In this document: piece after piece, positions 43,798 through 55,884 of the stretch
How positions within the stretch are numbered: position 1 is the stretch's first letter
Layout: each line of letters begins with the position of its first letter
NCBI GenBank assembly: GCA_014529385.2
Contig: CM043969.1
Span: 75,870,676-75,934,675, forward strand
From: Adiantum capillus-veneris
Lineage: Eukaryota > Streptophyta > Polypodiopsida > Polypodiales > Pteridaceae
Direction of reading: 5' to 3'
Length of the DNA: 64,000 bases
Program-made: the position numbers and the translations under genes
The notes under the pieces: generated by a model
Seen by the model: only the letters and a program-made list of their open reading frames with translations
What the model was told of the DNA's origin: nothing
Databases searched by the model: none

Positions 43798-46700
43798 AAT
43801 TTGTGCAGAATAAAAGGAGAATTAGTCTTATAACACAAAAACATTGATCATTTAAAAAGTATTTACATTTGCTTACTCTATTGTAGCATTGACAAAGTTT
43901 ATATTATCCTTAAACTATGTTCCTTGTATCCATCTAGCATCTTCAAAAGGATAATTTTTTAATTTAATAAGATACCGTCGGATAATCTTACCATGTCTTA
44001 GTACCTTCTTCTTGTCGAAGAATCGATTCGAGCTGAACCACCTCTTCTCGATCTTCAATCTAAGGCGGATTCTCAATGATTGGTTCTTGTGGGTGGCTCT
44101 CCTTTATAAGACTTAAGTATGCTCACATGAAAATCATTGTGAATGAGCCAATGGTTGGGCAACTTGAGTTGATAGGCCATCTCATTGATTGGTTTTAGGA
44201 TTTGAAAAGGACCATAGTATCTTTTTGCTAGTTTAGCATAATACTTTAGGTGGCGCGTAGGATTTTTACATGTAGTCCGCCTCAATCCAGCCTTGGGAAA
44301 TTTGAGTAGGACCCAATCATTTTCCTTGAAAGCTAAGGCTCTTCTTTGCTTGTAAGCACCATCCTTTTGCCTTTGTTGCGAGATGGCTATAGCCTCCTTA
44401 ATCTTTTGGAAAGATTCTTGTAGGTCTCGGCTAGACTCATCGACAGCGAAGATCTTTCCATGTACCTTAAGTAACAATGGACTTTTAGGTCTTTCTTCCA
44501 TGATTTCGAAACGTGCCTTCCCTGTAGTAGTATGCACAGTGTTATTGTACATATACTCTACAAGAGGTAGGTGCATTTTTCATTGTGAATGTTGATCTAC
44601 TTCGGTAACATATGTCTTACGCAGATCTAGAATCGTAAGGTTTGCTATTTCACTTTGGCCATCCGTTTGTGGATGATAGGCCGAAGGGAAATTGAGTCTA
44701 GTACCTAGATTCTCAAAGAGACCCTTCCGAGGATCTTTATCTGACACTTTGATGTTGACAAGCCATGGTGTTTAAAAATTTGGGATTTGAAGAGGGTTGC
44801 CATTTGGTGTGCTTGAATAGTCTTTTTGACATATATGAAGTGTGCTTGTTTGCTAAACTTGTCTACTATTGTCCATATTCCCGTATTTCCATGGATGGAC
44901 TTGGGTAATCCAAAGATAAAATCCATGAATATGCTCTCCCATGGTGAATTAGGAATTGGCAAAAGTTGGAGCAATCCAGGTTGCTTCCGCCTATCATACT
45001 TTGTCTTTTGGCATACCACACATTTGACACATAGTCTTGTATGTCCACTTTGATGGTTCAAGAAGAGAGTGACTAGTACATAGGCTATTGCCATGGAGAA
45101 GATAACCATCTTGTAAGGTGAATGGTTCTTCTTTCTTCCCTAAGGCAAGGACTGAAATCACATCCTTGAAATTGGGGTCAATAGCATACTCATCTATCAT
45201 AGAAGATAGATCATTGTGAGTTGATGTGGACACCACATTGGCTCTTGGCCGTCGTGATAGTGCATCAGCTACTTGATTGTGCTTGCCAGCACTGTGAGCA
45301 ATATGAAAATTGAATTGCGAAAGAAAATTTGCCCACCTCATTTGTTTGTTAGAGAGCTTGGTTTGCGTCATGAAGTACTTAAGACTTTGGTGATCTGTGC
45401 GTAGGATGAATGGAGTCATGAATGGAGTCCCCAAAAGATAGTGCTTCCATGTGTTGAGGACATGTAGGACAGCTAGTAGCTCCTTCTCGTAGATGCCCAA
45501 TACTTGCTCGTCGGAATTGAGTCTTCGACTCCCATATGCTATGGCATGCCCTTCTTGAAGCAAAAATGCTCAAAGGCAATGTCCACAAGCATCACATTGG
45601 ACCTCAAAGGATTTTGAGAGATCTGGTAATGTAATCACGAGTTGAGAGGTAAGATTTTCTTTAAGCTTTTCAAAAGCACTTTGCTCTTTAGCTATCCATA
45701 TGTACTTAACATTTTTCTTGGTCAAGTCATGTAGTGGTCCAGCTACTTGGCAGAATTTAGCTATGAAGCCTCTACATTATGCACACATACCAATGAAGCT
45801 TTGTAGCTCATGTAGATTCCTTGGGTTAGGCCATCCTTTTATTACCTCAAGTTTGGTTGGATCCATATAGATACCATCTTGAGAGATAATAATATGACAT
45901 AAGTATTGAATCTCTTGGAGGAAAAATTCACTCTTCTTTTGGTTAATGAAAAGTTTATTCTCCCTCACAGCTTGAAAAACTACATAGAGGTGTTGCTTAT
46001 GCTCCTCCAAATATTTGAAGTAGATGATAACGTCGTCAAAGAGCACTCCAGTGAACTTGCGATAGGGTCTAAAGTTTTTCTCCATTAGACGGTTGAACGT
46101 GGCTGGAGCATTTGTCAAACCAAAAGGCATGACAAGATATTCATAAAGACCAAACATGTACGGAACGCGGTCTTTACAGTATCTTCATTCACTATCCTTA
46201 TTTGATGATAGCCACTTTTAAGGTGAATCCTACTGAAGTAGGTCGAACCTTGTAGCTTATCAAACAGATCTTCTACCCGTGGTATGAGAAATATGTTTTT
46301 GATACTGATACAATTTAGTGCTCGATAGTCCACACACATGCGGTTTGTGCAATATTTCTTTTGCACTAAAAGGATTGGTGAACAAAAGGGAGAAGAGCTA
46401 GACCTAACCATCCCCTTGTCTACCAACTCATGCACTTGCCTCATAATCTCCTCTTGTTGAGCTTGAGAAACTCTATAAGGAGGTTTATTAGGCTGTGAGC
46501 TCCTAGGTAGAAGCTTTATCTTATGTTGATCATCCCCTCCTTTTGGAGGTAACTCTATAGGGATGTCATCGAAAAATATATCTAGACAAGTCTATTTTTT
46601 CTTGATTCCTACCACTTTGTTTTGTTAAAACATTAGCATCATATAGAGACTCTTTACAAAAATCGTGTACGAGGAAATTGGGCTTTTCATTGACTTATCA

Positions 46701-48128
46701 AAAGCACGTGAATATACAAGTGGTATAGTATGACCGGATTCATTAGCATCTATATACATGCTCTTGTTCGTGTAGGTGAAGTAGATTCTCCTTTCATGGA
46801 ACTTTATATTGGCAGCCATTCGGTTGAACCATGGTGCCCATAGGATAACATCCTCATGTTGGAGAGGAGAGATAAAAAGTCTTCTTTGTCGAGGTAGCTT
46901 TGGACATGAAGCTCCAACTTCCCAATCAAGGGAGTAACAGAGGCTTGTTGTCCCTTGAAAGCCCATTGACAGTTACAGTATCTCCCATCTCGAAAGCTTG
47001 TATGCCCACCTTTGTGGCCAACTCTATTGATATGAAGTTGTGAGTAGAGCAAGGATCAAATAGGATGAAGGTATCATGTTCCCTCACCTTCCCTCAAGCA
47101 TATGAAAGGGATGATCCTTTACAATGAGCATGCTATTTTGGAGCTTCGACCGTGGAAGCTCTAGGAGTCTCATTACGGGCATTCCTTTTGGGACAAGAAC
47201 AATAGCTCCCCACACTTAAATCATTCACGATCTTTACAAAAAGCCTCTATCTCTTGCGGAGAGAGCTTGTTTTGACCTTTGTAAACTCCTTTCTCCCTGG
47301 TCTTGTTGTTGTTGTTGGAATTACCTTGGAAAGAACTTTGAGCATTGTTCTTCCCCTTTGCATCATTTCGATCTCTGTTTTCCATGGGCTTGGCATTCCT
47401 TTTAGCCCCTTGTTGGAAATTGATATGAGATGCAACCATAGTGTGGTGGATGACTTCTGTGATAGAACCAGGCCATTGGTAGTTAACATGCTCGGCTATT
47501 TCTTCAGGTAATCCTGCACAAAATTGTTGTTTTTGCTCGGCAAAGTCTATCTTTTGAAAGACTGCATCTTTAAGATGTAAATCCCAAAACTTGTCTGCAT
47601 ATTTGTGGATAGACTCGTTGGAAAGTAACTTCAAACTCTGCCATTCGGTGAGCACTTTATCTTTGGCGTCGCTTGCAAGGAATTGCTTCATGATGGAAAC
47701 TCGTAGAGTTTTCCATGTCTTTGGAGCTTTTTCATCGCCACAAAGGCTAACCCACCATTTTTGAGCAGATTTTTGAAAGTGCATAGCTACATGACATAGC
47801 TTGGAGGATTTAGTGAAGCCCTCGTCTCCAAAGGCCGCATCAAATTGCTTGATGAAGGCCAATACTTTGTCAGTAGCACCAAAGGTGCCATTATAGGTGA
47901 GAAAAGAGATACTCTTTCCTCCCTCTTTGAATTTCTTAAGCTTGTGGGACCTTTTTCGAGCAGGATAGGATTTGCGATGTCCTCTCCTCTTGTATTATCT
48001 AGGAGAATAACCATTGCTTTCGTCGAAAAAGGAGGAAGGTGATGAAGAAGGAGAAGAGGGTGACCTCTTTCTCACCTTTTTCTTCCTTTGTTTCCTCTTT
48101 TCCTTTTCTAAGTAACAAGGAGAAGGAA

Positions 48129-48795
48129 TGTAATGGAAAAGGCCTATGAACTTTGAGAATAGCAGAATTAAGAGAATTAGAGTGAGCATTTTTATGAGAC
48201 TACTTTGAGAACATAGAGGGTGAACTTAATTAGTGGTAGCCACATAACCATAATACTTAATTAACTTGGCACGAACAATACTTTTGCAAGAGAGAGAGTT
48301 TAGAGAACTTGACAACAATTGAGTACCAAATTTATGTGGAGCCGGTCTCCCCTCCAATAGGCTTTTGTATTATAGATTCTCCCATCAAGAGAGACTTGGT
48401 ACAATATAATCTTTGTTTTCCTTGTGACCTAGGTGATGCAATGGAGATGGAAAGCTTCATGCATCACGAGCATAACATAGACTTTGTAAAAGCATTAACC
48501 ATCTCCGGCCTCAAGTCCCAAGGCCTCAAACACCTTCAAAGGTGGAGAGAGATAGTGGGGAAGAGAAAGAAGAAACATTCATAGGAGAAAGAAATAGTTC
48601 CTCACTTATCATCACTCTTCTTGCTTAGCATACATAATAGCATAGTAATGAAGACGGAGAAGATGGCAAGCTTAAGCATTGGAGCATGGCTCTTGGTTGG
48701 ATTTGCATTCCATAGCCAAGAGTGTTGGTGTAGGTTCTCAACTTCTCAACAAGCTTGGAGAATGAGATGGAGCTCTTGCACTTCGCACTTCACAC

Positions 48796-48852
<57 letters not shown>

Positions 48853-48873
48853 CCCCCAAGCTAGCCATCTCCT
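48129..48873 (-). repeat. Gypsy-2 right LTR, first ~745 bp
   Basis: It starts TGTAATGG, as in the gypsy-3 LTR, follows the left LTR through a GA tract (about 48799-48847), and is then interrupted by gypsy-3. Confidence 0.82.
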
Positions 48874-50093
48874 TGTAAATTGGCATGTTAACTTGAGGGT
48901 AGCAGAAATTAGAGAAGCACTTTTGTGAAATTACTTTGTGAGCATAGTTGGTGAAGATAATTGATGGTAGCAACATAAACATAGCATTTAGTTAACTTAG
49001 CATGAACAATACTTTTGCAAGAGAGAGAGTTTAGAGCACATGCCAACAATTGAGGACCGGATTTATGTGGAGCCGGTCCTCCCTCCAATAGGAATTTGTA
49101 TTATAGTTTCTCCCATCAAGAGAGACTTGTTGCAATACAATCTTTGTGTTCCTTGCGACATAGGTGATGAAATGAAGATGAAAAGCTTCATGCTCACGAG
49201 CATAACATAAACTTTGTGGAAAGCATTAACTATCCCAAGCCTCAGTCCCAAAACCTCAAACAACTTCGAAGGTGGAGAGAGCTAGCAGGGAATGAGGGTA
49301 GGGAAAGAAGAAACATTTCATAGGAGAAAGAACTAGTTCCTCATTTATAATCACTCTTCTTGCTAGCATACATAATAGCATAGTAATGAAGATGGAGAAG
49401 ATGGAAAGCTTAAGCATTGAAACATGGCTCTTGGTTAAATTTGCATTATTAGCCAAGAGTGTTGGTGTAGGCTCTCAACCTCTCTGCTTGCTTGGAGAAG
49501 GAGAGGGAGATCTTGGACTTTGCACTTCACACAATGAGTGTGTGTGTGTGTGTGTGTGGGAGAGTATATCCCTCAAGCATGCCCCCTACTTGCTTTGGTC
49601 GACCCCCCCTTGTAGCTCATGCTTGAAGCTCATTGGACCCCTTCAGGCCTAGCCAATCACAAGCAAGAGTCATACCAAGCAGGCATACTAGTCTTGGGAC
49701 AAGTGTCCCCCTTTCCCCTTTGAGAGAGAGGACTTGATAAATGCTAAAACAATTAATTAGATTAACTAATTTATCATTCAACCGCTTGGGAGGCCAACCA
49801 ATAGGCTTTAGGTACACCATGAGGGCAACATGAGGAGGAACTTGACAAGTGTCCCTTTTGCTTTCTTTGTACAAATCTTTCCTTGTGTGAGTGTGTGTGT
49901 GTTCTCTCTCTCTCAAGCACCTTAGTCAACAAGCATGACAAAGCACCTCAAGCTTGGGTGGTGTTCCCACAAGCACCTCAAGCTCCCTAGTCGGCAAGCA
50001 CGACAAGCACCTTAAGCACTTAAGCTTGGGTTGGGTTCCTACCTAAAGCCCATCCCTAGCTTACCTAAGGTCAAAGGACTTTTAACACTAACT

Positions 50094-50560
50094 ATTGGAG
50101 GTCTTCAATGAAGCTAACCCTAAGGTCTTTATGATCCATTGGTTAGCCTTGCTCTTTGATAGACCATCTCTCATTTGGACCCTCATTAGGAAAAGTTTGG
50201 ACTCAAATTTGGGCCTTGTAAAAAATGCCATGTCAGCGTAGAGAGAGATAATAGAAAATTCATTTTAACCCTTTTTTATACATGTTTTCTAAAATCTGGA
50301 TATCTTATTCATGCAAGGTACATTTATTGGAGGTCTTCAATGAAGCTAACCCTAAGGTATTTATGCTCCATTGGTTAGCCTTGCTCTTTGATAGACCATC
50401 TCTCATTTGGACCCCTCATTAGGAAAAGTTTGGACTCAAATTTGGGCCTTGTAAAAAAATGCAATGTCAGTGTAGAGAGAAAATAGAAAGTTCATTTTAA
50501 CCCTTTTTTATACATGTTTTCTAAAATCTAGATATCTTATTCATGCAAGGTATGTTTATT
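50094..50560. repeat. 232-bp tandem duplication across the LTR/insert junction
   Basis: Copies at 50094-50325 and 50326-50560 each contain the last ~90 bp of gypsy-3 LTR sequence plus the first ~140 bp of the TIR insert, so the left terminal repeat occurs twice (50184-50215 and 50417-50448). Confidence 0.88.
50184..50215 (+). repeat. Left terminal inverted repeat of the 8.5-kb insert
   Basis: 32 bp, beginning CATTAGG. A second copy lies at 50417-50448 because of the junction duplication. Confidence 0.75.
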
Positions 50561-50826
50561 AAAAAATCCAAAAAGTATTCCAATCATGATAACACTTCAC
50601 TGTGCGCGGCGGCTACTAAATTCAATGCCGAATATCTCAATCTTTTGTGTTTTTGAAATCTAAGCTCTATTTCCTTGCCTGCTTCTTCCCCCCCATTCCC
50701 TCCTACGTTCTCTCACGCGGGCGCGATATTCAAATTGCCATTCTTCTATCGTCTCCACCTCCTTCTGCACACAATTTCGATCAGTCATGTCTTAGTTGAC
50801 ACTTATAGCTTCTCCATAAAAAACTT

Positions 50827-51440
50827 CTACGAGGAATAGGAGATATGTGTATCACATGCACATAGAGCTCTCACGAGAGTATGAATCCCTCTGCAAGAAA
50901 AAAAAAACAGCAGACGCTTTTTGATCCTCTTCCTTGTGCCTTGGTCTCTTTCAATGACGCGTTTCGTCATCGGCATCCATCGCAAGCACGTTGAGGTCGA
51001 GAAATTGGATCTTCTCAGATACCTCAACCTACGGGGCCTCTTCTTTAAGTTGAATGATTGGCTGCTTTTGTTTCAGCAGATCATGTTTTCCATATTGTGG
51101 CAATTGGCATGGGTCTGTGATTCCACAAGCTAGACCATATGCAGCATGTGACAGAAAGTAGCGACTGCGCAGGAGGCCATACATGCCAGGCCCTACACCA
51201 AAAATTGAGATCGTTGCTTGCTTGTCTAGGAGCATCACCTTGTCTGTGTTCCATCTGATGGTCATGCCTCCTAGATATCTTGAGAGTGTCTTCAATACAA
51301 AAAGAGGGAATTCATCTTTGTCCTCGGAGAAGCTGGAATGGAAGGAAGTTTGGTGCGTTCAAATTCTCCAAGTATTGACCAAGGGAGGAATCCTTTCCCA
51401 AGTCTCCTTTACCTCGTCCACAAGAACGAGGAATGAACTA
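50827..51440 (-). CDS. Unrecognised minus-strand coding-like region
   Basis: Two overlapping minus-strand frames (51029-51295 and 50827-51027) give protein-like sequence, including GMTIRWNTDKVMLLDKQ and a Gly-rich FGVGPGMYGLL segment, then a basic tail rich in K and R. A frame change separates them. I do not recognise the family; it could be a decayed element-encoded protein or a captured exon. Confidence 0.3.
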
Positions 51441-52342
51441 TCATCATAGACTACAAGCTACGAGAAATAAAAGCCAAGTGTTGGTATATACACATGAAAC
51501 TCTCATACGAGGAAGCAAAAAATATTTACACAGTAGTATACCTTCTAATTTTCATCTTCTTCGAGTAATGCAACATTCCATAAGTCAAGTGTACTCTAGG
51601 AAGGCGTCAATCCCGAGGGATTCACTTTATATACAAAACGGACGCCACTTGCGAGCGAAAAACTTTGATAAAACCCCTATATACGACTCATATTAGGGAA
51701 TATGACCCCCCTTTCTACGCTTATACGAAAATCAATGAAGAAAACTATCATATCCCTATCTTACATATAAAATTTAGATCTCACATGATCTAACTAAGTA
51801 AAACTAGTCAAAGAGTGTGTAGCATAGTGACTAGCAGCGTATTAAGAAACCACTTATGTTGATAATTGGATGTACCCTCAATGTGTCTTAGTATGACTTT
51901 CAAACTATGTGCCTGATCAACTTGCACTCTAGCTACTCATCCAATTCTGACGCATCCAAAGTTGGTGTAAATCAACCCTTGACCTACTCCAAATCAGCCC
52001 TTATCTATGACTGGCTTGATGCAAAATTTGAAGTGTGACGTGATAAAAAACTTCCCCTAAATTCATCCGAGTTCTAGCGCTCATCGATGATAGTTACAAG
52101 TAATAAACCCAAGTCAGGTCCCCCTCCCCCCTCCCCAAAATATGATGCCCCCCTCCCTAATTTTCAAGTTAGGGAGATAAATTATTGGGGGCCTGCCCCT
52201 AACTTATACACTTATGTAACTTGTAAAAAAAATCCCCTCCTCTGCACTTACGTGGTGCGGTAATTTTTCCATGGCCAATCCCCCGGGGCATCAATGTCAT
52301 TGATGGAGTAATTCTTTCCATCTTTGTGATTCCAAGCCTTTC
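51441..52342. other. No gene seen (inside the TIR insert)
   Basis: Only short open frames and AT-rich sequence with a C-rich patch near 52120-52160. Confidence 0.5.
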
Positions 52343-52857
52343 CTATACCGCCTTGAATTCCAACTCCATTGGAAGCGTCGCGGCACATGCAGCTGCATCC
52401 TTGTATATCATTGCTAGTGCCTCTATTGGTTCGATAAACTCACCCGCTGTTACATGAGAATCCATGACACAGTACTTGTCATCGGCAGGGATGATTATAC
52501 TGCCATCCTCTTGTAGATTTTGAGCAACTATAGCAAGACAGTAGTCCTCTCTCAAGTCAAACAATTCCATGATTTCATTAAGCATTACATAATGATGATC
52601 ACCGATGGGGATGGTAGGGAGCACATTTTTTGGCAAAGCTCCCTCTGGCAACTAAACACCTTTTGAAACACACAAAGCACCACTTGCACCAACTCGTCAC
52701 CAATGACCGAACGGTGATTGCTCTCGGCCTCCTTTGCTGTGTTCCGGTGATCGTCCATATTAACATTCAAAAAGAGTATGAACCCAACATAGTATTCTGC
52801 AACTCGACACTTTCAATTATGTATGGGATATCTGATGTCATTCCTGCGAGACTCTAG
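52343..52857 (-). CDS. Unrecognised minus-strand coding-like region
   Basis: The frame at 52343-52651 (102 codons) has even, globular composition with acidic residues and no low complexity (for example GDHHYVMLNEIMELFDL and FIEPIEALAMIYKDA). A second frame at 52585-52770 overlaps it upstream, suggesting a frameshift or splice within one older gene. No family was recognised. It is a candidate captured host exon. Confidence 0.35.
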
Positions 52858-53438
52858 TAGCAACTTGAGGCTGCTCCTATAGAAAATATCGTTCTTTGAA
52901 CGATAAAAACTGATATCCTTGATATGAACATATCAACAACCCTCAAACTCAAATATGCGGTTGATTGTCTATTGCTCGCATGTCTGATGAAACTTTGTAA
53001 GGAAATCTGATGCAAAAGCCAAAAACTCTTGCAATGAGAAGGCAGGGTTGAAAACAGGCTTGATTTTCTGCTCCCGCTACTGAATCCCAATTCTATAGAG
53101 AAAATGGTACAGCTTGTCTTTGGGTGCCTCGTTAGAGCAAGGTAGCTCCTTCTATTTCTCGATTTGAAAGGGATCCATTTGTGGAGAGAGGTAAGAAAAC
53201 TTGGGTTGTTGGTTAGGGTAAAGGTAGGAAGGCACCGGCTAACACTAGGGAGTACAAAGGGGGGACTGACGGGCCTTCTATGTATAGACTCCTCAGGAAT
53301 TCGAGCAGGTCATTACTGCCACCCTTATGATTGCATTAGTAACGGTGCAATGAATGCAGCACAAAGATCGAGGCAAGCTCAACTATCCCTATGACAAGTG
53401 TTCTAGTTGGGTGAGTATCGTAGCTATATAAAGCACCT

Positions 53439-53672
53439 TTGACTGCACACTCTAGAACTTGCTCACATCTACACAACGCAGGTATGGAGGAGAAGAAGAG
53501 AGGAAAGGTGAAGCTTTCCCAAAACATGATGGCGGAAATGAAGGAGGTCGAGAAAACGCTAGCTGAGGCAAAAGCTCTTCGAAAGGAGCTGAAGAAGAAA
53601 AACAAAGGAAACCAGAAGGAAAAGGTTGGGAAACTAGCACTACAAAGACCGAGGACAACAAACCACCAATGA
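53439..53672 (+). CDS. Lys/Glu-rich coiled-coil-like ORF
   Basis: 77 codons. Residues ~16-65 are almost entirely K, E, A, L and M in a heptad-like pattern, with a strongly basic end. It may be a short exon of a coiled-coil protein or chance purine-rich sequence. No start or splice evidence decides this. Confidence 0.25.
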   Translation: MTAHSRTCSHLHNAGMEEKKRGKVKLSQNMMAEMKEVEKTLAEAKALRKELKKKNKGNQKEKVGKLALQRPRTTNHQ

Positions 53673-53930
53673 TAAAGGAGGAAGAAGAATAATTGTAATG
53701 GACAAACAAGATAGTGCATCTATCACCTCTTAGTCTTGTGTAATGGAGTCCTTGATGATAATGCAAATGTCTTCATATCTTGTTCCTTTGTCTCTGCCTC
53801 TTTGTTTCTTCTTTTGGTTATTGATTATGAAGGAAGAGCTTTTATCAAAATGTGTTGCACCACAATCCGAGTGGGAGGTTTATGTCACAGAGCCGTTGAT
53901 ATGCTCGCGCTCTGCAGCGACAAAAAAATG

Positions 53931-54430
53931 TCGCACCACAACATGATAGGGAGCTCTCTTCACGATATGGGTGGTCCCTATCGCATTGTGTGCAACAACC
54001 AAATGTCGCACAACAACGCGATAGGGAGGCGCATCCATGATATGGGTGGTTCCTATCGCGTTGTGACGCGACGTCCAAATGTCGCACCACAACGCGATAG
54101 AGAGGTGCATTCACAATATGGGTGGTCCCTATCGCGTTTAGGGACGACATCCAAATATCATGCCACAACGCGATAGGGAGTATCTCCACAATATGAGTGG
54201 TTCCTATCGCGTTGTTACGCGTTACATCCAAATGTTGTGCCACAACGCGATAGGAAGGCATCTCAACAACATGGTTGGTCCTTATCGCGTTGTGGCACGA
54301 CACTCTTTATCGCGTTGTGACGCGACACTCTTTATCGCGTTGTTGCACGCCATCAAGAGTGTCGCACCACAATGCGATAAGGAGGTATGGCTGCGGTACA
54401 CTCTCTCTTCTCGCATTGTGCCACGATATT
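53931..54430. repeat. Minisatellite of self-complementary ~76-bp units
   Basis: About six units. A typical unit has a left arm near CACAACGCGATAGGGA, a ~25-bp spacer with ATATGGGTGG, and a right arm TCCCTATCGCGTTGTG, so every unit can fold on itself (~16-22 bp stem). Unit starts lie near 53931, 54004, 54080, 54156, 54233 and 54358. Long open frames on both strands here are products of the repeat, not genes. Confidence 0.88.
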
Positions 54431-54787
54431 TTTCCCTATCATCACAACACAATGGGAGGAGGGGGTTTGGTTGATCAAGACCCATCCCATATTGCTTGTG
54501 CCACGACAACCTGCAGTATATCACGTTTCCTCCATGTGGTGATGTATCCTTCCCAATGATGATGAGCGACTCAATTAATTGTGGTTGCCGCCACATGTAT
54601 ATCCCACATTTAGTAACGATGATGATGTCCTTAGCGCTTATATGAAGTTTCTATTTCCGCATAACCTATTGCTGTTTGACCTCTATCCTCACCTCTTAAG
54701 AGTCAGCTTTTGCGACCTAACCTTATCATTGCTCAATCTTCTTCTTATTCTTCCCCATAACGTTTTCCAAGGCAAACATTTGTTTCC

Positions 54788-55417
54788 ATGGCTCGCACGA
54801 AGCAGACCGCAAGGAAGGTTTACCCGCAAGACAACCAACCTTCATCCTCAAGAGTTACAGGCAAAACCCAGCCTAATCTTCGAGAAACAATGCGTAGTCG
54901 GAGGTACGAGCAGAACGTAAGCGTTCTGCTTGAGGTGCACAAACTCTAGAGGCATATATCTCTGGCTATTCCTAAGTTACCCTTGCAAAGAGTAGTTCGC
55001 CAGATTTGTAAGAGCGCGGATTTGGATTATCGATCGGTCAGAAGTACGATGGGTTGCCTCTAAAAGGTAGCTGAGGACTTTCTGATCGAGCTATTCCAAG
55101 ACAGCTACGTCCTTAGAGCTCATGCTCACAGAGTGATAGTGATGCTATGGGATATCAATTCTCTTAGGCTATTACGCTTTAGGTACGACAAGACACTTGC
55201 ACCAGTCCATCTATATGATAAGAGAATTGACAACATTTTGACAATCCCTCCAGTCACCAAAGTAAAGGTGTACGATGTGAGCACCACACAACACAGGTAT
55301 GCCACACGTTTGAATGTGGAGTGGACCCAAGAGCTACTTGTGGAAGAGCCTTCAGTCGAGTCAAATGAACGGGAGATGTTAGCAGCAAAATTGACCAAGC
55401 TAACACTGAGACCCTAG
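54788..55417 (+). pseudogene. Divergent histone-H3-like frame with C-terminal extension
   Basis: 210 codons in one frame. It opens MARTKQTARK, identical to canonical H3 (K4 and K9 present), then a diverged tail and a histone-fold region aligning without gaps for ~95 residues: RRYEQN for HRYRPG, IPKLPLQRVVRQI for IRKLPFQRLVREI, FLIELFQDSYVLRAHAHRV for YLVGLFEDTNLCAIHAKRV. Identity in the fold is roughly 35-40% by eye, far below that of any H3.1/H3.3. Two in-frame stops, codons 54 (TAG) and 92 (TAA), fall exactly where H3 has Gln55 and Gln93. About 75 residues of unrecognised sequence follow the fold before the final TAG. It is probably a captured, decaying H3 copy inside the TIR insert. Confidence 0.65.
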
Positions 55418-55884
55418 GTTTTTTCGGACCAACATTCGACGTAGCACTTTTGGTTTGGGACCAAAATTTGTATTTTCGTTTTGGCCCTCACGAGATAGCT
55501 GTTTTTTGAGATAGTGAGAGGGAGCTTACGGACCAAATTATAAATTTTGGTCTCTGGTAGGTTATATTATTTTTGCAGAGGTATTTATTTGATTCTAGCT
55601 TATTGGAGATCCTCATCAATTAATTTTCTCAATTTACAGCATGCTGATTTTCAACCTTTCATGGACTCAACAATCTGAGGTAGCCGTTTTGGATTCATAT
55701 CTGTCAGTCGTGCTTACCTCGGAGTCCACTTCCCTGATAAAAGTCATTGATTAGTTTCAACGAGTCAATATGAACACGTAAAAGTTTTACTTTTAGCATA
55801 CAAAAAAAGTAAGTGTTTTTTATCTCGCTATTCTTAAATATTTTGTATACTATGAATAGCAAATCAATTCCTTGTTTTGTGTAG
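55418..55884. other. No gene seen between the H3-like frame and the Ulp1-like exon
   Basis: Non-coding, AT-rich. It contains GACCAAAATTT/AAATTTTGGTC inverted matches near 55475 and 55540. A good splice acceptor (TTTTGTGTAG) ends it at 55884. Confidence 0.5.

Noticed and set aside
53931-54430. CRISPR-like array
   Set aside because: The spacing is regular, but the whole unit including the spacer is conserved, there is no cas context, and the DNA is plant nuclear.
53845-54474. Long open frames on both strands with repeating motifs (YRVV, HDIW, NAIG)
   Set aside because: They are translations of the ~76-bp self-complementary minisatellite; the same motif appears on both strands because the units are palindromic.
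54788-55417. Alternative genetic code (TAA/TAG as Gln) for the locus
   Set aside because: The BAHD gene and Copia-B nearby use normal stops and CAA/CAG for Gln, as do most Gln codons in this frame itself; C-to-T decay is simpler.
54788-55417. A genuine centromeric H3 (cenH3)
   Set aside because: cenH3 tails do not keep MARTKQTARK, and the two stops plus the location inside a TIR insert argue against a working histone.
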